Origin: a virus
Reading direction: 5' to 3' (one strand)
IMG/VR virus record: IMGVR_UViG_3300035698_021462
Coordinates: 1-22,001 of that record
DNA: 22,001 nucleotides
Positions 13,473 to 21,443 of this stretch are shown here, in pieces. Below the pieces are notes generated by a model. It was not told where the DNA came from. It did not search any database and saw nothing but the letters and a program-made list of their open reading frames with translations. Position numbers and translations under genes: made by a program. How positions within the stretch are numbered: the first letter of the stretch is position 1; each line of letters begins with the position of its first letter.

Positions 13473-14188
13473 ACCGCTGCACCATTAAAAAGTAGGTTCT
13501 TGAAACCAGCATTCGCTGCTTTGCCATCGGCAAAACGTTGTTGTGGCTGTAAAAGACCCCAAAACTGATTAAACGCTGTTTCCGTTGTTGTAATCAGGTC
13601 AGGTCTCTCAGGTGCTTCAGAAGCCGCTTCGTATCTCTCTTGCATCTTCTGCAAAGTAAGAGTCGTAGTCGTAGAATCAACCTGAGCTTGTAGCCAAGAT
13701 TCATCCGCTTGTGAAATACCGCCATAGGTATTGGACTCAGAAAGGTAAGCACGAACACCCGTCAAGGATTTAGGATTCGTCGAACCGTTGCTATAGAGCC
13801 CCGTTCCAAATGCATCTTTCACATCTTCTTCAGCTGCCTCAACCTCTGTTTTCACATGGTCAAGCACCTTCGATTCGCCGGCATTCTTGAGCATATCAAG
13901 TCCGGTAATCGTGATGTTCACGTAGTACTGTTTCCAGTCAAATACGAGAGCCGTTTTCTTTTCGTTATAAGCGGTGTTTTGCTTCTCAGCTCCGCTATAC
14001 CAACCCCGAGCACTAAACCGCGCATATCTTGTTGGCTGGCGAATATCATCACCCCCATCAAGAGTATCCATCTTGCCCTTCTCTTTTAGGTAATAGAGAA
14101 GTGCATTCGATGTATAAACGTTGTCTATAAGCTTAGGGATAAACTTTCTTTTAGTGATCGCACTAATTGCGGGAACACTTACTGCCAT
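13473..14188 (-). CDS. Major capsid protein, exon 1 (N-terminal part)
   Basis: This encodes residues 1-238 and two bases of codon 239 of the coat protein. The start ATG at 14186-14188 follows GGAGG with 7-nt spacing. The sequence (MAVSVPAISAITKRKFIPKL, ALLYYLKEKGKMDTLDGGDD, VNITITGLDMLKNAGESKVL, then NLLFNGAAV) is the N-arm, E-loop and P-domain of an HK97-fold MCP. Without splicing the frame runs on only to a stop at 13433, giving a 251-aa protein that ends NYCPALEESIAA, non-homologous in character and without the conserved C-terminus. Spliced to 13069-13282 it gives 309 aa, a normal length. It lies after the scaffold-like gene, as expected. Confidence 0.85.
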
Positions 14189-14214
14189 TGGTTATCCTCC
14201 AATTTAAAAATTAA

Positions 14215-15177
14215 TTATCCAGCTTCTTGGCCAAACTCATTCTTGGCTTCTTCAAGAAGTTCCCCATAAGACTTTTGTCTTACATTGCCTTGAGGTGATT
14301 GACCGCTTTCTTGAATGAAGGGTTTCGCACTCTTAGCCACAATGCCCTGCTTCTTATCCGCTTGAACTTGAGACGATTGCTGGGCTGAAGCCGAAGCTTG
14401 CATTCCAGAAACGAAGTCTTTTCCAAGATAATCAAAGGCAGCTGCACCAAACGATGGATAGTTTCTTTCCGCACCCCAGTTAAGGATCTGTGCATAAAGA
14501 GGGACTCCCTGATCGTTCGCTTGATCGAGGTTCACATGATTATACGTGTCTCTAAATGTCTGAATCTCGGTTTTCACCTCAGCGGTGTCCTGCTCAGCCT
14601 GATAACGCTCACGTTCACTCTCGTAGTTTGTCTTAAAGCCCTTAAGTTCATTCAGTTCGCCTTCTAGCTTTTGAATGTGCTTAAAGACCGGTTCCATATT
14701 CGGGGTTCCGGCGTTTCCCGCTTGTTCTTCTGGCGCACCTTGAGGCGAAAAGCCTGTCTGCGCTGATAAAAGATTCTGAACTTTGTTATTATAAAGATCG
14801 GAGAGTATCTTCCATTCCTCAGGATTGTTCTTACTCCAGTCCTGAAGTACTCCGTATTCCTTATACGAACTCTCTAGCTCATCGAGCCGAGTTTGCTTCT
14901 GGTCCCACTCATTCTTCCCACTGACATACTTGTCTTGAAGATGAGCCGCCTGACGATACGTGTTTTGCAGCTTACTAAAAGGGACATTGACCAGCTTTCC
15001 ATTGTGATCAATCGGTATCTCCGCATTAGATGGAAATGAATATTCCTTATCCTGCCACGAAAATGAAAACTGATCCTCAGCAGGTGTTTCCGTTGAAGCC
15101 TCTACAGGTTCTGCCTGAAGCTCCCCACCCGTTTCTGGGTCAATTCCTTCCGCTCTTAAAACTTCTTCGTCACTCAT
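14215..15177 (-). CDS. Capsid scaffold-like protein
   Basis: A 320-aa protein rich in Glu, Gln, Lys and Ala, placed between the portal block and the MCP. The N-terminus (MSDEEVLRAEGIDPETGGEL) is acidic and disordered, residues 40-75 hold a small beta part (FSWQDKEYSFPSNAEIPIDH), and about 160-210 is a clear coiled coil (HIQKLEGELNELKGFKTNYE). The C-terminus is short and charged (YGELLEEAKNEFGQEAG). This is the typical build of a phage scaffolding protein that shapes the procapsid and then leaves. No protease motif was noticed. The repeated leader motif (15192-15203) precedes it. Confidence 0.75.
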   Translation of the reverse strand: MSDEEVLRAEGIDPETGGELQAEPVEASTETPAEDQFSFSWQDKEYSFPSNAEIPIDHNGKLVNVPFSKLQNTYRQAAHLQDKYVSGKNEWDQKQTRLDELESSYKEYGVLQDWSKNNPEEWKILSDLYNNKVQNLLSAQTGFSPQGAPEEQAGNAGTPNMEPVFKHIQKLEGELNELKGFKTNYESERERYQAEQDTAEVKTEIQTFRDTYNHVNLDQANDQGVPLYAQILNWGAERNYPSFGAAAFDYLGKDFVSGMQASASAQQSSQVQADKKQGIVAKSAKPFIQESGQSPQGNVRQKSYGELLEEAKNEFGQEAG

Positions 15178-15191
15178 AAAATCACTCGTCC

Positions 15192-15203
15192 TTCCTTCGT
15201 CAA
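15192..15203 (-). promoter_or_regulatory. Repeated leader motif before scaffold-like gene
   Basis: The minus strand reads AATTGACGAAGGAAGGACG upstream of the scaffold ATG. TTGACGAAGGAA is identical to the leader at 12484-12495, and AATTGACGAA also occurs at 10738-10759. It includes GAAGGA/AAGGA as a possible ribosome binding site, but the spacing to the ATG is long (about 15 nt). Confidence 0.45.
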
Positions 15204-15207
15204 TTAA

Positions 15208-15552
15208 TTATGCAGGGACTACGTTTGGACCCGTTGGTGTATCTGCAGGAATCGCACCTTCAGCACCCATCGCATCCATAGGCTGACCCTTGGCTTGCTG
15301 ATCAGGAGCGCCGCCGCCCATGATACCCATAAACTTGTCATACTCCATGGAAGCATTCTCTAAAGCTTGCATCGCTTCAGGTGGAAAGTTTCCTTGTCCC
15401 ATTGAATCTTTAATCTGAGCTAAAGCACTCCCCAGAGTTGCCATAACTTTCATCGGATCTTCGCCGCCCTTTTGAGCCGCAGGATCTTGAGCCATTGCTG
15501 GGTCTTGTGCCATAGCGGGATCTACTGGTGGTGCACCTTGTGGTTGTTCCAT
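15208..15552 (-). CDS. Pro/Gln/Ala/Met-rich phage protein, 114 aa
   Basis: A low-complexity acidic protein with a PAMAQD tandem repeat near the N-terminus (DPAMAQDPAMAQDPAAQ), a short helical core (about 33-75) and a Gly/Pro-rich tail. Proteins of this kind are found between portal and scaffold genes in many podovirus-like genomes and are usually annotated as structural or hypothetical. Its ATG directly follows the TAA of the 61-aa gene with no gap. Possibly a portal- or scaffold-associated assembly factor; unproven. Confidence 0.5.
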   Translation of the reverse strand: MEQPQGAPPVDPAMAQDPAMAQDPAAQKGGEDPMKVMATLGSALAQIKDSMGQGNFPPEAMQALENASMEYDKFMGIMGGGAPDQQAKGQPMDAMGAEGAIPADTPTGPNVVPA

Positions 15553-15738
15553 TTACATCTCTCCTTCACGAGCAACTCGTTTCATTGCTTCGGATTTTCT
15601 ATTCGATTGTGATTGTTGTTTAACTTTTTTAGGAAGAGTCGCGCCTCTAGGAGTTTCTTTTGCAAACTTATTAGCGACTTCAGGTTCTTTAGCGTGAAGA
15701 TAACTTCTTTGAGCTTCAGATTGAAATGGCACAGACAC
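15553..15738 (-). CDS. Small basic phage protein, 61 aa (SEAQRxYLHAKEPEVA type)
   Basis: A 61-aa protein with GTG start. The core SEAQRSYLHAKEPEVANKFA followed by KETPRGATLPKKV is a motif I know from very small phage proteins encoded beside portal genes. The family has no experimentally assigned function that I am aware of. The C-terminal half is basic (Lys/Arg) and likely helical, so it could bind DNA or the portal. Its stop abuts the next start (TAA-ATG). Confidence 0.65.
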   Translation of the reverse strand: MSVPFQSEAQRSYLHAKEPEVANKFAKETPRGATLPKKVKQQSQSNRKSEAMKRVAREGEM

Positions 15739-15763
15739 ACCCCCTAGTGCTTAACATTGTAAC

Positions 15764-16120
15764 CTATTCAGGTCTTTCTTCGACCCCAAACAACGAGAAA
15801 ACAATGGAGCTTGCTACACTTACTTTCACGCCTAGCGTCGAAGATTGAGCGACGGTTAATTCGCTCTCGTCAAAACTTAGCTTCTCGGTCGTGTTCGCTG
15901 CAACACTTATCGAAGAGTAAAGTGAATCCCCATCACTATAGGTGTTGTTTCCCTTCGTGTTGAGATAGACAGAAAATGAAGAAGAAGCTGCCGTCGTATT
16001 CGCTACAAACAGCCCTCTAACCTTCGTAGTCGTGTCTCGACCCGATGTGTAAAGAGTCGTCGCATTCGTTCCTCTTGGCATTCGTCTCCCAAGAAACAGA
16101 GCTTTTCGAATCACCGACAC
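15764..16120 (-). CDS. Beta-rich candidate head protein after portal, 118 aa
   Basis: The protein starts with GTG immediately after the portal TAA (no gap). It is Ser/Thr-rich and beta-type (RGLFVANTTAASSSFSVYLN, SSISVAANTTEKLSF), resembling small phage virion beta-sandwich proteins such as fibre bases or decoration proteins. It has no Cys, no membrane segment and no known catalytic motif. It may be translationally coupled to the portal. Specific function is not recognised. Confidence 0.5.
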   Translation of the reverse strand: MSVIRKALFLGRRMPRGTNATTLYTSGRDTTTKVRGLFVANTTAASSSFSVYLNTKGNNTYSDGDSLYSSISVAANTTEKLSFDESELTVAQSSTLGVKVSVASSIVFSLFGVEERPE

Positions 16121-17995
16121 TTAAACGGGCGCTCCTTGTTGTTGGGCAGCGGCTTCTTCTGCAGCTTGCCTCTTCTCTTGAACTCTCTTCAAGACTTCTT
16201 TCGCGTTGGGCCAATCCACTGCTTTCAATAGCTCTTCCTCATCGATTGCTCCTGCATTGAAATACGTTAGTGCCATATTTCCCTTTTGAGCTTTCGCAAA
16301 TGGAAGCGCTGAGCCAGAGGTCACACTCACATCTGGAATTCCCTTCACTTGGTGATTAATCATTGTATCCAATGGAATGTTTCCTTCTTGACCATCTTGA
16401 ACAGCTGACCGGGTCAGGTTAATCATCCCGTTTTGAGATTGAAACTGAACCGTCTCCGGAAAGCCTTTATTGTTGGTATATCTAAATACCCTCGCTTGGT
16501 CGTAAAACTGAAGATAGAACTGAGCCAAGATCTGACCCAGGTCTACAAGGAACATCTCTAAATTACGGTTCTTCATTCGAGGCCTGGTTTGAGCCGCCTC
16601 CACATAGCCTTCCAGCATAATAGCGGAGTTGACGTTCGTTATATCAGCCCCTCTTGAAACGTCCTGCAATCCCTGAACGGTATCAAATAGCTGACGAGAA
16701 ACATCCAAAAGGTTAAACGATCCCGGTGCAATCGGATTACCTGGCTCTTGCCTAAAAGCTCCCATGTCATCGGTCTCGATAATCAAACCCGGTTCATTCG
16801 TAATTCGATCAATCTCAATGTTTCCTGAAGATCCCACAATGGTCTTCGGGTTACTCGCCATTTTAAAGCTATCTAGGATGTAAGAGTAAACGTAGTTCAC
16901 AATCTTATTGAGTCCCCGAGTGTGAGTGACTTCGTTCTCTCCTGCATACTCTCTGGAGTAGCGATAGTTCACGCATCTTGCGATGGGGAACTTGTCGGCT
17001 AATAGAGGGGCCCAGTATCTCTTGCCCTCTTTCTCTCTCCAAACTCCATTAGGGCCTTCGAAGATAATTCGGTTGTTAGCCATTTCGACATACCGACCAA
17101 AGGGATACTTCTTCTTCAGCTGATACTCTTTCGTCGGAGAGCCGTTCTCATCTTTTTCATTCAGCTCGATCTCTACTTGCTCTAAAGTATCTTCTCTTAG
17201 CCAGGTTCTTACTAAAAGAGTCATGTCCTCTCCGCCCCAAGTTTCCCCTTCGGCCTGAGCAGAAGAAGGAAGTCTCGTCGGGTTTTGCGGGTCAAAGTCT
17301 GTATAGATCCGAGACTGATAAACTCCGTAGTCACTTTTTTGTCCGTACTTCTCAACATCAGGCTTAATGTTCTTCGCTTCTTTAGGATAGCGCTGCTTGA
17401 GAACACTCGTTGGAACAGGTTCAGCGTATTGAAAGTTTCTCGCTCTTCGTTTGCCTGTGTTTAAATCATGAGCGTACGGATCCCAGTAACAATAAAATGG
17501 ATCGAGTTGCTCTAAGCACACATCGCCTAAACCATTTTGAGCATCTTCGTCCCAATCCACGATAGTGTGTCCCACATGGTAGAGCTTGCAATCAAACAGG
17601 GCGTCTTGAATGATCCCGTTCCAATTGTACTTCTGCCAGTTTTGATCGTTGATGTTTTTAAGAGCGTGAGCAAAGGGCAAGTCGGTGTCATCTGTAGGAG
17701 TGTATTCAAACTTAGGTCGCCCATCGGTTTGAATAGCAATCTCCGTCATAATAGTTGACCAGGTGATGTTCACCGCTTCATTGAAGCGCCACCTGGCCCG
17801 CTCTTGTGGCCATTGTTTACCGCCGATCACAAACTCGTAATTGTAATGCCAATTGAAATCGTATCGTTTTCTAAATCGTTTAGACCGTGTGAAGAGTTCT
17901 TTAATTTGTTTAACGAGTGTAGCGCTTTCCGTAGACTGCTCTGATGGAAGGCCGGTCTTGGCTATAATCTGTTCGTGTTCCTGGATAATTGGCAT
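16121..17995 (-). CDS. Portal protein
   Basis: A 624-aa protein placed after the terminase block. Hallmarks of the short-tailed-phage (P22-like) portal superfamily include the early helical part (FRKRYDFNWHYNYEFVIGGK with QWPQERA), the FNEAVNITWSTIMTEIAIQT motif in which DGRPKFEYTP follows, and a helical C-terminus ending in Gln/Ala-rich repeats (KRQAAEEAAAQQQGAPV). It forms the dodecameric ring at the unique vertex through which DNA is packaged and ejected, and it contacts TerL, the adaptor and possibly the small downstream proteins. The length is in the normal range (about 500-750). The start ATG at 17993-17995 is 9 nt after the FmdB-like gene. Confidence 0.85.
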   Translation of the reverse strand: MPIIQEHEQIIAKTGLPSEQSTESATLVKQIKELFTRSKRFRKRYDFNWHYNYEFVIGGKQWPQERARWRFNEAVNITWSTIMTEIAIQTDGRPKFEYTPTDDTDLPFAHALKNINDQNWQKYNWNGIIQDALFDCKLYHVGHTIVDWDEDAQNGLGDVCLEQLDPFYCYWDPYAHDLNTGKRRARNFQYAEPVPTSVLKQRYPKEAKNIKPDVEKYGQKSDYGVYQSRIYTDFDPQNPTRLPSSAQAEGETWGGEDMTLLVRTWLREDTLEQVEIELNEKDENGSPTKEYQLKKKYPFGRYVEMANNRIIFEGPNGVWREKEGKRYWAPLLADKFPIARCVNYRYSREYAGENEVTHTRGLNKIVNYVYSYILDSFKMASNPKTIVGSSGNIEIDRITNEPGLIIETDDMGAFRQEPGNPIAPGSFNLLDVSRQLFDTVQGLQDVSRGADITNVNSAIMLEGYVEAAQTRPRMKNRNLEMFLVDLGQILAQFYLQFYDQARVFRYTNNKGFPETVQFQSQNGMINLTRSAVQDGQEGNIPLDTMINHQVKGIPDVSVTSGSALPFAKAQKGNMALTYFNAGAIDEEELLKAVDWPNAKEVLKRVQEKRQAAEEAAAQQQGAPV

Positions 17996-18004
17996 TAAAT
18001 CCCC

Positions 18005-18328
18005 TTAGTCCTTATCATATCGTTTATAACTCTTTTTAATCGACGACAAATTATCAGTTCCTACCTCTTGAAAGTCACGTCCTGTTTCCCCATTCATCTT
18101 ACGAAGAGACTCTTTCACCTCACGGTTACTATGAACCACCTTGCCCAGACCATAGTTAAAATGAGAGTCAAACTGGCAGTTAGAGGTGTTTATGTTGGGA
18201 GCCTTCGTGATCACTCGCTGCGCAACATCTCCACAAGTAGGACATGAAGTACTCGGCTGAAAATGCTCCAAGGATAGCGTCTTTTCATGATAGTGGCCCT
18301 CTTTGCATTCGTATTCGTAAACTGGCAT
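18005..18328 (-). CDS. FmdB-like zinc ribbon protein
   Basis: A 107-aa protein beginning MPVYEYECKEGHYHEKTLSL, with C8 and H12 and then C29/C32 in CPTCG. This is the FmdB/putative regulatory zinc ribbon family, in the variant in which the second ligand is His (CxxxH). In phages related small proteins are often encoded between terminase and portal genes. The C-terminal 60 residues are charged and specific to this protein. The ATG shares one base with the TerL stop (TGATG). Function is unknown and may involve packaging or transcription. Confidence 0.7.
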   Translation of the reverse strand: MPVYEYECKEGHYHEKTLSLEHFQPSTSCPTCGDVAQRVITKAPNINTSNCQFDSHFNYGLGKVVHSNREVKESLRKMNGETGRDFQEVGTDNLSSIKKSYKRYDKD

Positions 18329-19647
18329 CAGTATTCGTCAAAACTCCTGTTTGCTCGTCTCTTATTCTTAAGAAGCTTTTGAGCCTCAGCATCGTAGTGA
18401 ACAAGTGATCTAGAGCCAGTTAATCCTTTTTTCCTTTCGACCATCAAGCCTAATGTTCCTACGGTGAGCATTCTTTCGGCATCCATGAAGTGATCATTGT
18501 CCTTCACCGGGACCTCATTCGCAATTTCTCCGTCCATATCTTGAGGCCAGTGATAGGTCTCGTATTCGTCTTCTAGGTCTAGATGCTTGTCATTAGGGAT
18601 CTTGTACTTGCCTGATCGAATGAGTTCATTATGCGCTTCAATGCCTGGATTGATCTTCTTAAAATTCTCTTTGCCCTCTTGAAAGCCAGCACAGGGTATT
18701 CCAGCCTTACGAAATAACGCAATGAGGTCAGGACGAGAGGGATCACAAAACCATTTCTTCACCTTATGAATCTTCGTACGAGCTAGAATAATATCGCATT
18801 GCTGATCGGGAGTAAGGCCGGATTGCTTAAAGGTACTGACCACCACATGGAGACCATCTGGAGTCAGGCCCCGAATAGAAGCGGCAAACTCATGCCCTTC
18901 AGCATACCCAAAGTCAATCCCGCCATAGTGAACAGTCTCTTCTGGAAGAGAGTCCTTCTGATCAAAGAAGTTATCCTTAGTAAGATCATACACAAGACCC
19001 TCTAGACGAACGTGCTCTCCCTCATAGCGACGTTGGAAGATTTTAGGATCTAGGATCTGTCTTTGACGCTCATACTCTGCACGAGGGAAAGACGGGTTAT
19101 CAACGGACCTCCATTTAAGCCACAGCACATCTTTTCTCTCACCGGCTTCAACCGGTTTAATGAGATGCTTATAGGGCCAGTTAAGACCGTACGGCGTGGT
19201 GGTACACATAATGGGAGCGGCAGTTCTAGCGCAGCGTCCCTCTAAGTTAATCCAGAAAGCGTATTTACACTTCCCGGCCTCATCGAGCCAAGCCGCTCTT
19301 ACGTTCGTTATTCCCTCGATAGAGTCAGGGTCAGTGGAGGTTCGAAAATATACTGTTCCTCCGTTATGGTATTTGAATTCAGAGGGTCCTTTAAGATAAG
19401 AGCCAAACCTTCCATGGTAGCGCATGAATCCTGGGATAGTAGACTGATTGAGAATCTTATACGTAGGGGCCCCGACGATGTAATTATGCTCCCCACCATC
19501 TTGCCATTTCCCATTTTCTTTAAGTAGCCACAGGGCTCCAACGGTCGTTTTCCCACCTTGAATACCTGATGTGCAGAGGGTGACTTTGTGATCACTTTCA
19601 AACGCCTTTCCCTGTTTAGGATGTAGAGTTAGTGTCTCCGATGACAT
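18328..19647 (-). CDS. Terminase large subunit (packaging ATPase-nuclease)
   Basis: A 439-aa TerL with both domains. The N-terminal ATPase has Walker A GIQGGKT at 28-34, Walker B AAWLDEAG at 118-125 (D122, catalytic E123) and motif III TTTP at 149-152. The C-terminal RNase H-like nuclease has the first acidic residue in GGIDFGYAEG (D245), the second in WFCDPSRPD (D302) and the third in DHFMDAERM (D385, D389). The length is typical for the compact headful/podovirus type. The start overlaps the small subunit gene by 32 nt. It drives DNA into the procapsid through the portal and cuts concatemers. Which packaging mode is used is not evident here. Confidence 0.92.
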   Translation of the reverse strand: MSSETLTLHPKQGKAFESDHKVTLCTSGIQGGKTTVGALWLLKENGKWQDGGEHNYIVGAPTYKILNQSTIPGFMRYHGRFGSYLKGPSEFKYHNGGTVYFRTSTDPDSIEGITNVRAAWLDEAGKCKYAFWINLEGRCARTAAPIMCTTTPYGLNWPYKHLIKPVEAGERKDVLWLKWRSVDNPSFPRAEYERQRQILDPKIFQRRYEGEHVRLEGLVYDLTKDNFFDQKDSLPEETVHYGGIDFGYAEGHEFAASIRGLTPDGLHVVVSTFKQSGLTPDQQCDIILARTKIHKVKKWFCDPSRPDLIALFRKAGIPCAGFQEGKENFKKINPGIEAHNELIRSGKYKIPNDKHLDLEDEYETYHWPQDMDGEIANEVPVKDNDHFMDAERMLTVGTLGLMVERKKGLTGSRSLVHYDAEAQKLLKNKRRANRSFDEY

Positions 19648-20020
19648 ACTTTCGATCCTTACCCTGAATATTGATTTGAATAGGAGTTACTGTGGCCATT
19701 TGAGGGTCATTCTCTCTCATGCCGAGAACAGCCTTAGCCAGGAAGATGAGAATAGCGGTGTTTCCCTTCATGGCTTGATCGAGGAGTTTATTAGAAAGCG
19801 TCGCAGCCACCTTAGCCCGCCCGCTTTTTATAGCCTCCGATAAAGCCGGGTATTGCTTCTTTTTCTCATACCAGGTGGTTTCTGAGCAGCCGACGAGTTT
19901 GCAGATATGAGCCTCTTGTAAGAATCTGGAGGCATAGTTCTCTACGTTTTTAAAAGTCTCTTCGTCGGGTATCCAGGGCTTTCTTCCTTGTTTTTGAGGT
20001 ATTTTTCCATCGTCTTTCAT
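19616..20020 (-). CDS. Terminase small subunit
   Basis: A 134-aa protein with a helix-turn-helix region (about 35-58, EAHICKLVGCSETTWYEKKK) for recognition of the packaging site, followed by helices (KVAATLSNKLLDQAMKGNTA) and the frequently seen ILIFLAKAVLGMREN segment of small terminases, which precedes the C-terminal strand that contacts TerL. It overlaps TerL by 32 nt and lies 4 nt after the methyltransferase gene. It would form a ring that binds pac/cos DNA. The site itself was not identified in this window. Confidence 0.82.
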   Translation of the reverse strand: MKDDGKIPQKQGRKPWIPDEETFKNVENYASRFLQEAHICKLVGCSETTWYEKKKQYPALSEAIKSGRAKVAATLSNKLLDQAMKGNTAILIFLAKAVLGMRENDPQMATVTPIQINIQGKDRKYVIGDTNSTS

Positions 20021-20024
20021 AACT

Positions 20025-21257
20025 CTATTCTAGCTTAATAGCCTTTTGAGAGGTGAATGTCTCCCAGCGGTCAATGATGACCTGGCAGTAAACGGGGTCT
20101 ATCTCCATGCCGTAACATTTGCGGCTGGTCTTTTCGCAGGCGATCATGGTGGAGCCCGAGCCAAGATAGATATCAATAACTGATCTTGGATCATAGTCGT
20201 TTAGAATTCTTTCAAACAAGCCAACAGGTTTTTGGGTGGGGTGAACCCTGATTTTGAGTTCATCTTTCCTGTCTCCCTGCCTAGTCATGCCTACCCATGT
20301 AAATTTATAAACCTTAACGGCTTTTTTGTTTATATTTGTCCAAGCAAGCTCTGCACCGCTAAAATCTGTTCCTTCTGGCATTTCTTTATTCCAAACAATC
20401 CAATGCGGAGACGTTGGGAGTTTGTCTGAGAAGTGATTGGCTCCCCATATGATTTGTATTTCTGCCAAAGATAAGAGGGGTTTTGGATCGAAAGGTTTAT
20501 CGTCGCCTATTATCGGTCTGTAGACTCCACATTTAGCTTCCATCCCATATTCACTTGTCCCGACCCTAGCACCGCCTATATTTCCATATGGTTTAACGAC
20601 GTCCATCCCATAAGGAGGATCCGTGAAAACCATATCCGCCTTCTCACCGTTCATAAGAAGAGAAATATGATCGGGATTAGTAGCATCCCCGCACAAAACC
20701 CTGTGATCTCCGAGTATCCAAACATCGCCTGGCTTGGTCACATCTAGTTTTTCAATTGCCGGAACCTCATCCTGCTTAGATTCATCTACCGATGGTTGAT
20801 CCAGTGATTTCAACAAGCCATCCACATCAGAAAGGTCAACGTCTGGCATCTCTATAAAACTAATCTCACCAACCTCCAGGTCAGACTCTTTTAAGAAGTC
20901 AGCGACGGATTGTGAGGTCGCCTTTCCATATTGGCTTGCCAGTGCGAGAACCTTTTTTTTTGCAGTTTTCCAGTCCGGCGCCTGTATTATTGAAAAAGGC
21001 AGGGGGGGTATCTCTATCCCCTCATCCTTCATTCGTCTCAAAGCCTTAATTCTCTGATGACCGTTAAGGGTGTAGAGGTTGCCACCACTCTCCCAGACAG
21101 ATATGGGCTCAGAAAAACCAAGCTCCATTATATCCCCCTTCATCTTTTGATAAGCCTCTTCAGAAAGGGACTTGAGCTCCCCTTGAAAGTTCCAAAATAA
21201 GCTGAGTTCTGCGGTATCCGCACCCATACATTCAATACGAACTGATGGATTATCCAC
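20025..21257 (-). CDS. ParB-like / beta-class DNA methyltransferase fusion
   Basis: A 410-aa two-domain protein. Residues 1-150 are a ParB/Srx-like domain with the NGHQRI signature at 65-70. Residues 180-410 are an adenine-N6 or cytosine-N4 methyltransferase with the catalytic DPPY at 213-216, HPTQKP at 339-344 and the AdoMet-binding loop IDIYLGSGST at 361-370 (usually DPFxGSGTT). Catalytic motif before cofactor motif marks the beta class. The start is GTG at 21255-21257 with a weak ribosome binding site; a later ATG at codon 11 is possible. Such fusions are common next to phage terminase genes, where they may protect phage DNA from restriction or mark packaging sites. No cognate nuclease is visible, so it looks like an orphan enzyme. 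Confidence 0.88.
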   Translation of the reverse strand: MDNPSVRIECMGADTAELSLFWNFQGELKSLSEEAYQKMKGDIMELGFSEPISVWESGGNLYTLNGHQRIKALRRMKDEGIEIPPLPFSIIQAPDWKTAKKKVLALASQYGKATSQSVADFLKESDLEVGEISFIEMPDVDLSDVDGLLKSLDQPSVDESKQDEVPAIEKLDVTKPGDVWILGDHRVLCGDATNPDHISLLMNGEKADMVFTDPPYGMDVVKPYGNIGGARVGTSEYGMEAKCGVYRPIIGDDKPFDPKPLLSLAEIQIIWGANHFSDKLPTSPHWIVWNKEMPEGTDFSGAELAWTNINKKAVKVYKFTWVGMTRQGDRKDELKIRVHPTQKPVGLFERILNDYDPRSVIDIYLGSGSTMIACEKTSRKCYGMEIDPVYCQVIIDRWETFTSQKAIKLE

Positions 21258-21431
21258 CTATTCTCGCACCAGAATCAAAAACTAAACGGCTCTCTGTGGC
21301 AATACTAAACTACAATTTCAATAAAATTAAAAGTGACGAAAATTGTTATGCAATCCTGTGGGCTTTTTAAGGCTTGTTGGGGTGGGTCTGGCCTACTTTA
21401 CATTTTACGGAAAGTGGGGTATACTTAATAT
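21258..21431. promoter_or_regulatory. Divergent intergenic region
   Basis: An AT-rich gap between the leftward late genes and the rightward small genes. The plus-strand promoter at 21397-21425 is clear. For the minus strand I found only weak boxes (for example TTGCAT, 17 nt, then TTAATT), so the late promoter is uncertain. A small inverted repeat ATTG-TTATG-CAAT is present near 21334-21346 and may be an operator half-site pair. Confidence 0.4.
21397..21425 (+). promoter_or_regulatory. Sigma70-type promoter for the rightward small genes
   Basis: TTTACA (21397-21402), a 17-nt spacer and TATACT (21420-21425), so 5/6 and 5/6 against consensus with ideal spacing. The predicted start is about 21432, at or next to the first in-frame ATG of the downstream gene, leaving at most about 12 nt of leader before the second ATG. 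Confidence 0.7.
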
Positions 21432-21443
21432 ATGGAGACACAT

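Noticed and set aside
15480-15530. Tandem repeat encoding PAMAQD as a functional DNA repeat
   Set aside because: Only two to three imperfect copies within a low-complexity coding region; best explained as protein-level low complexity.
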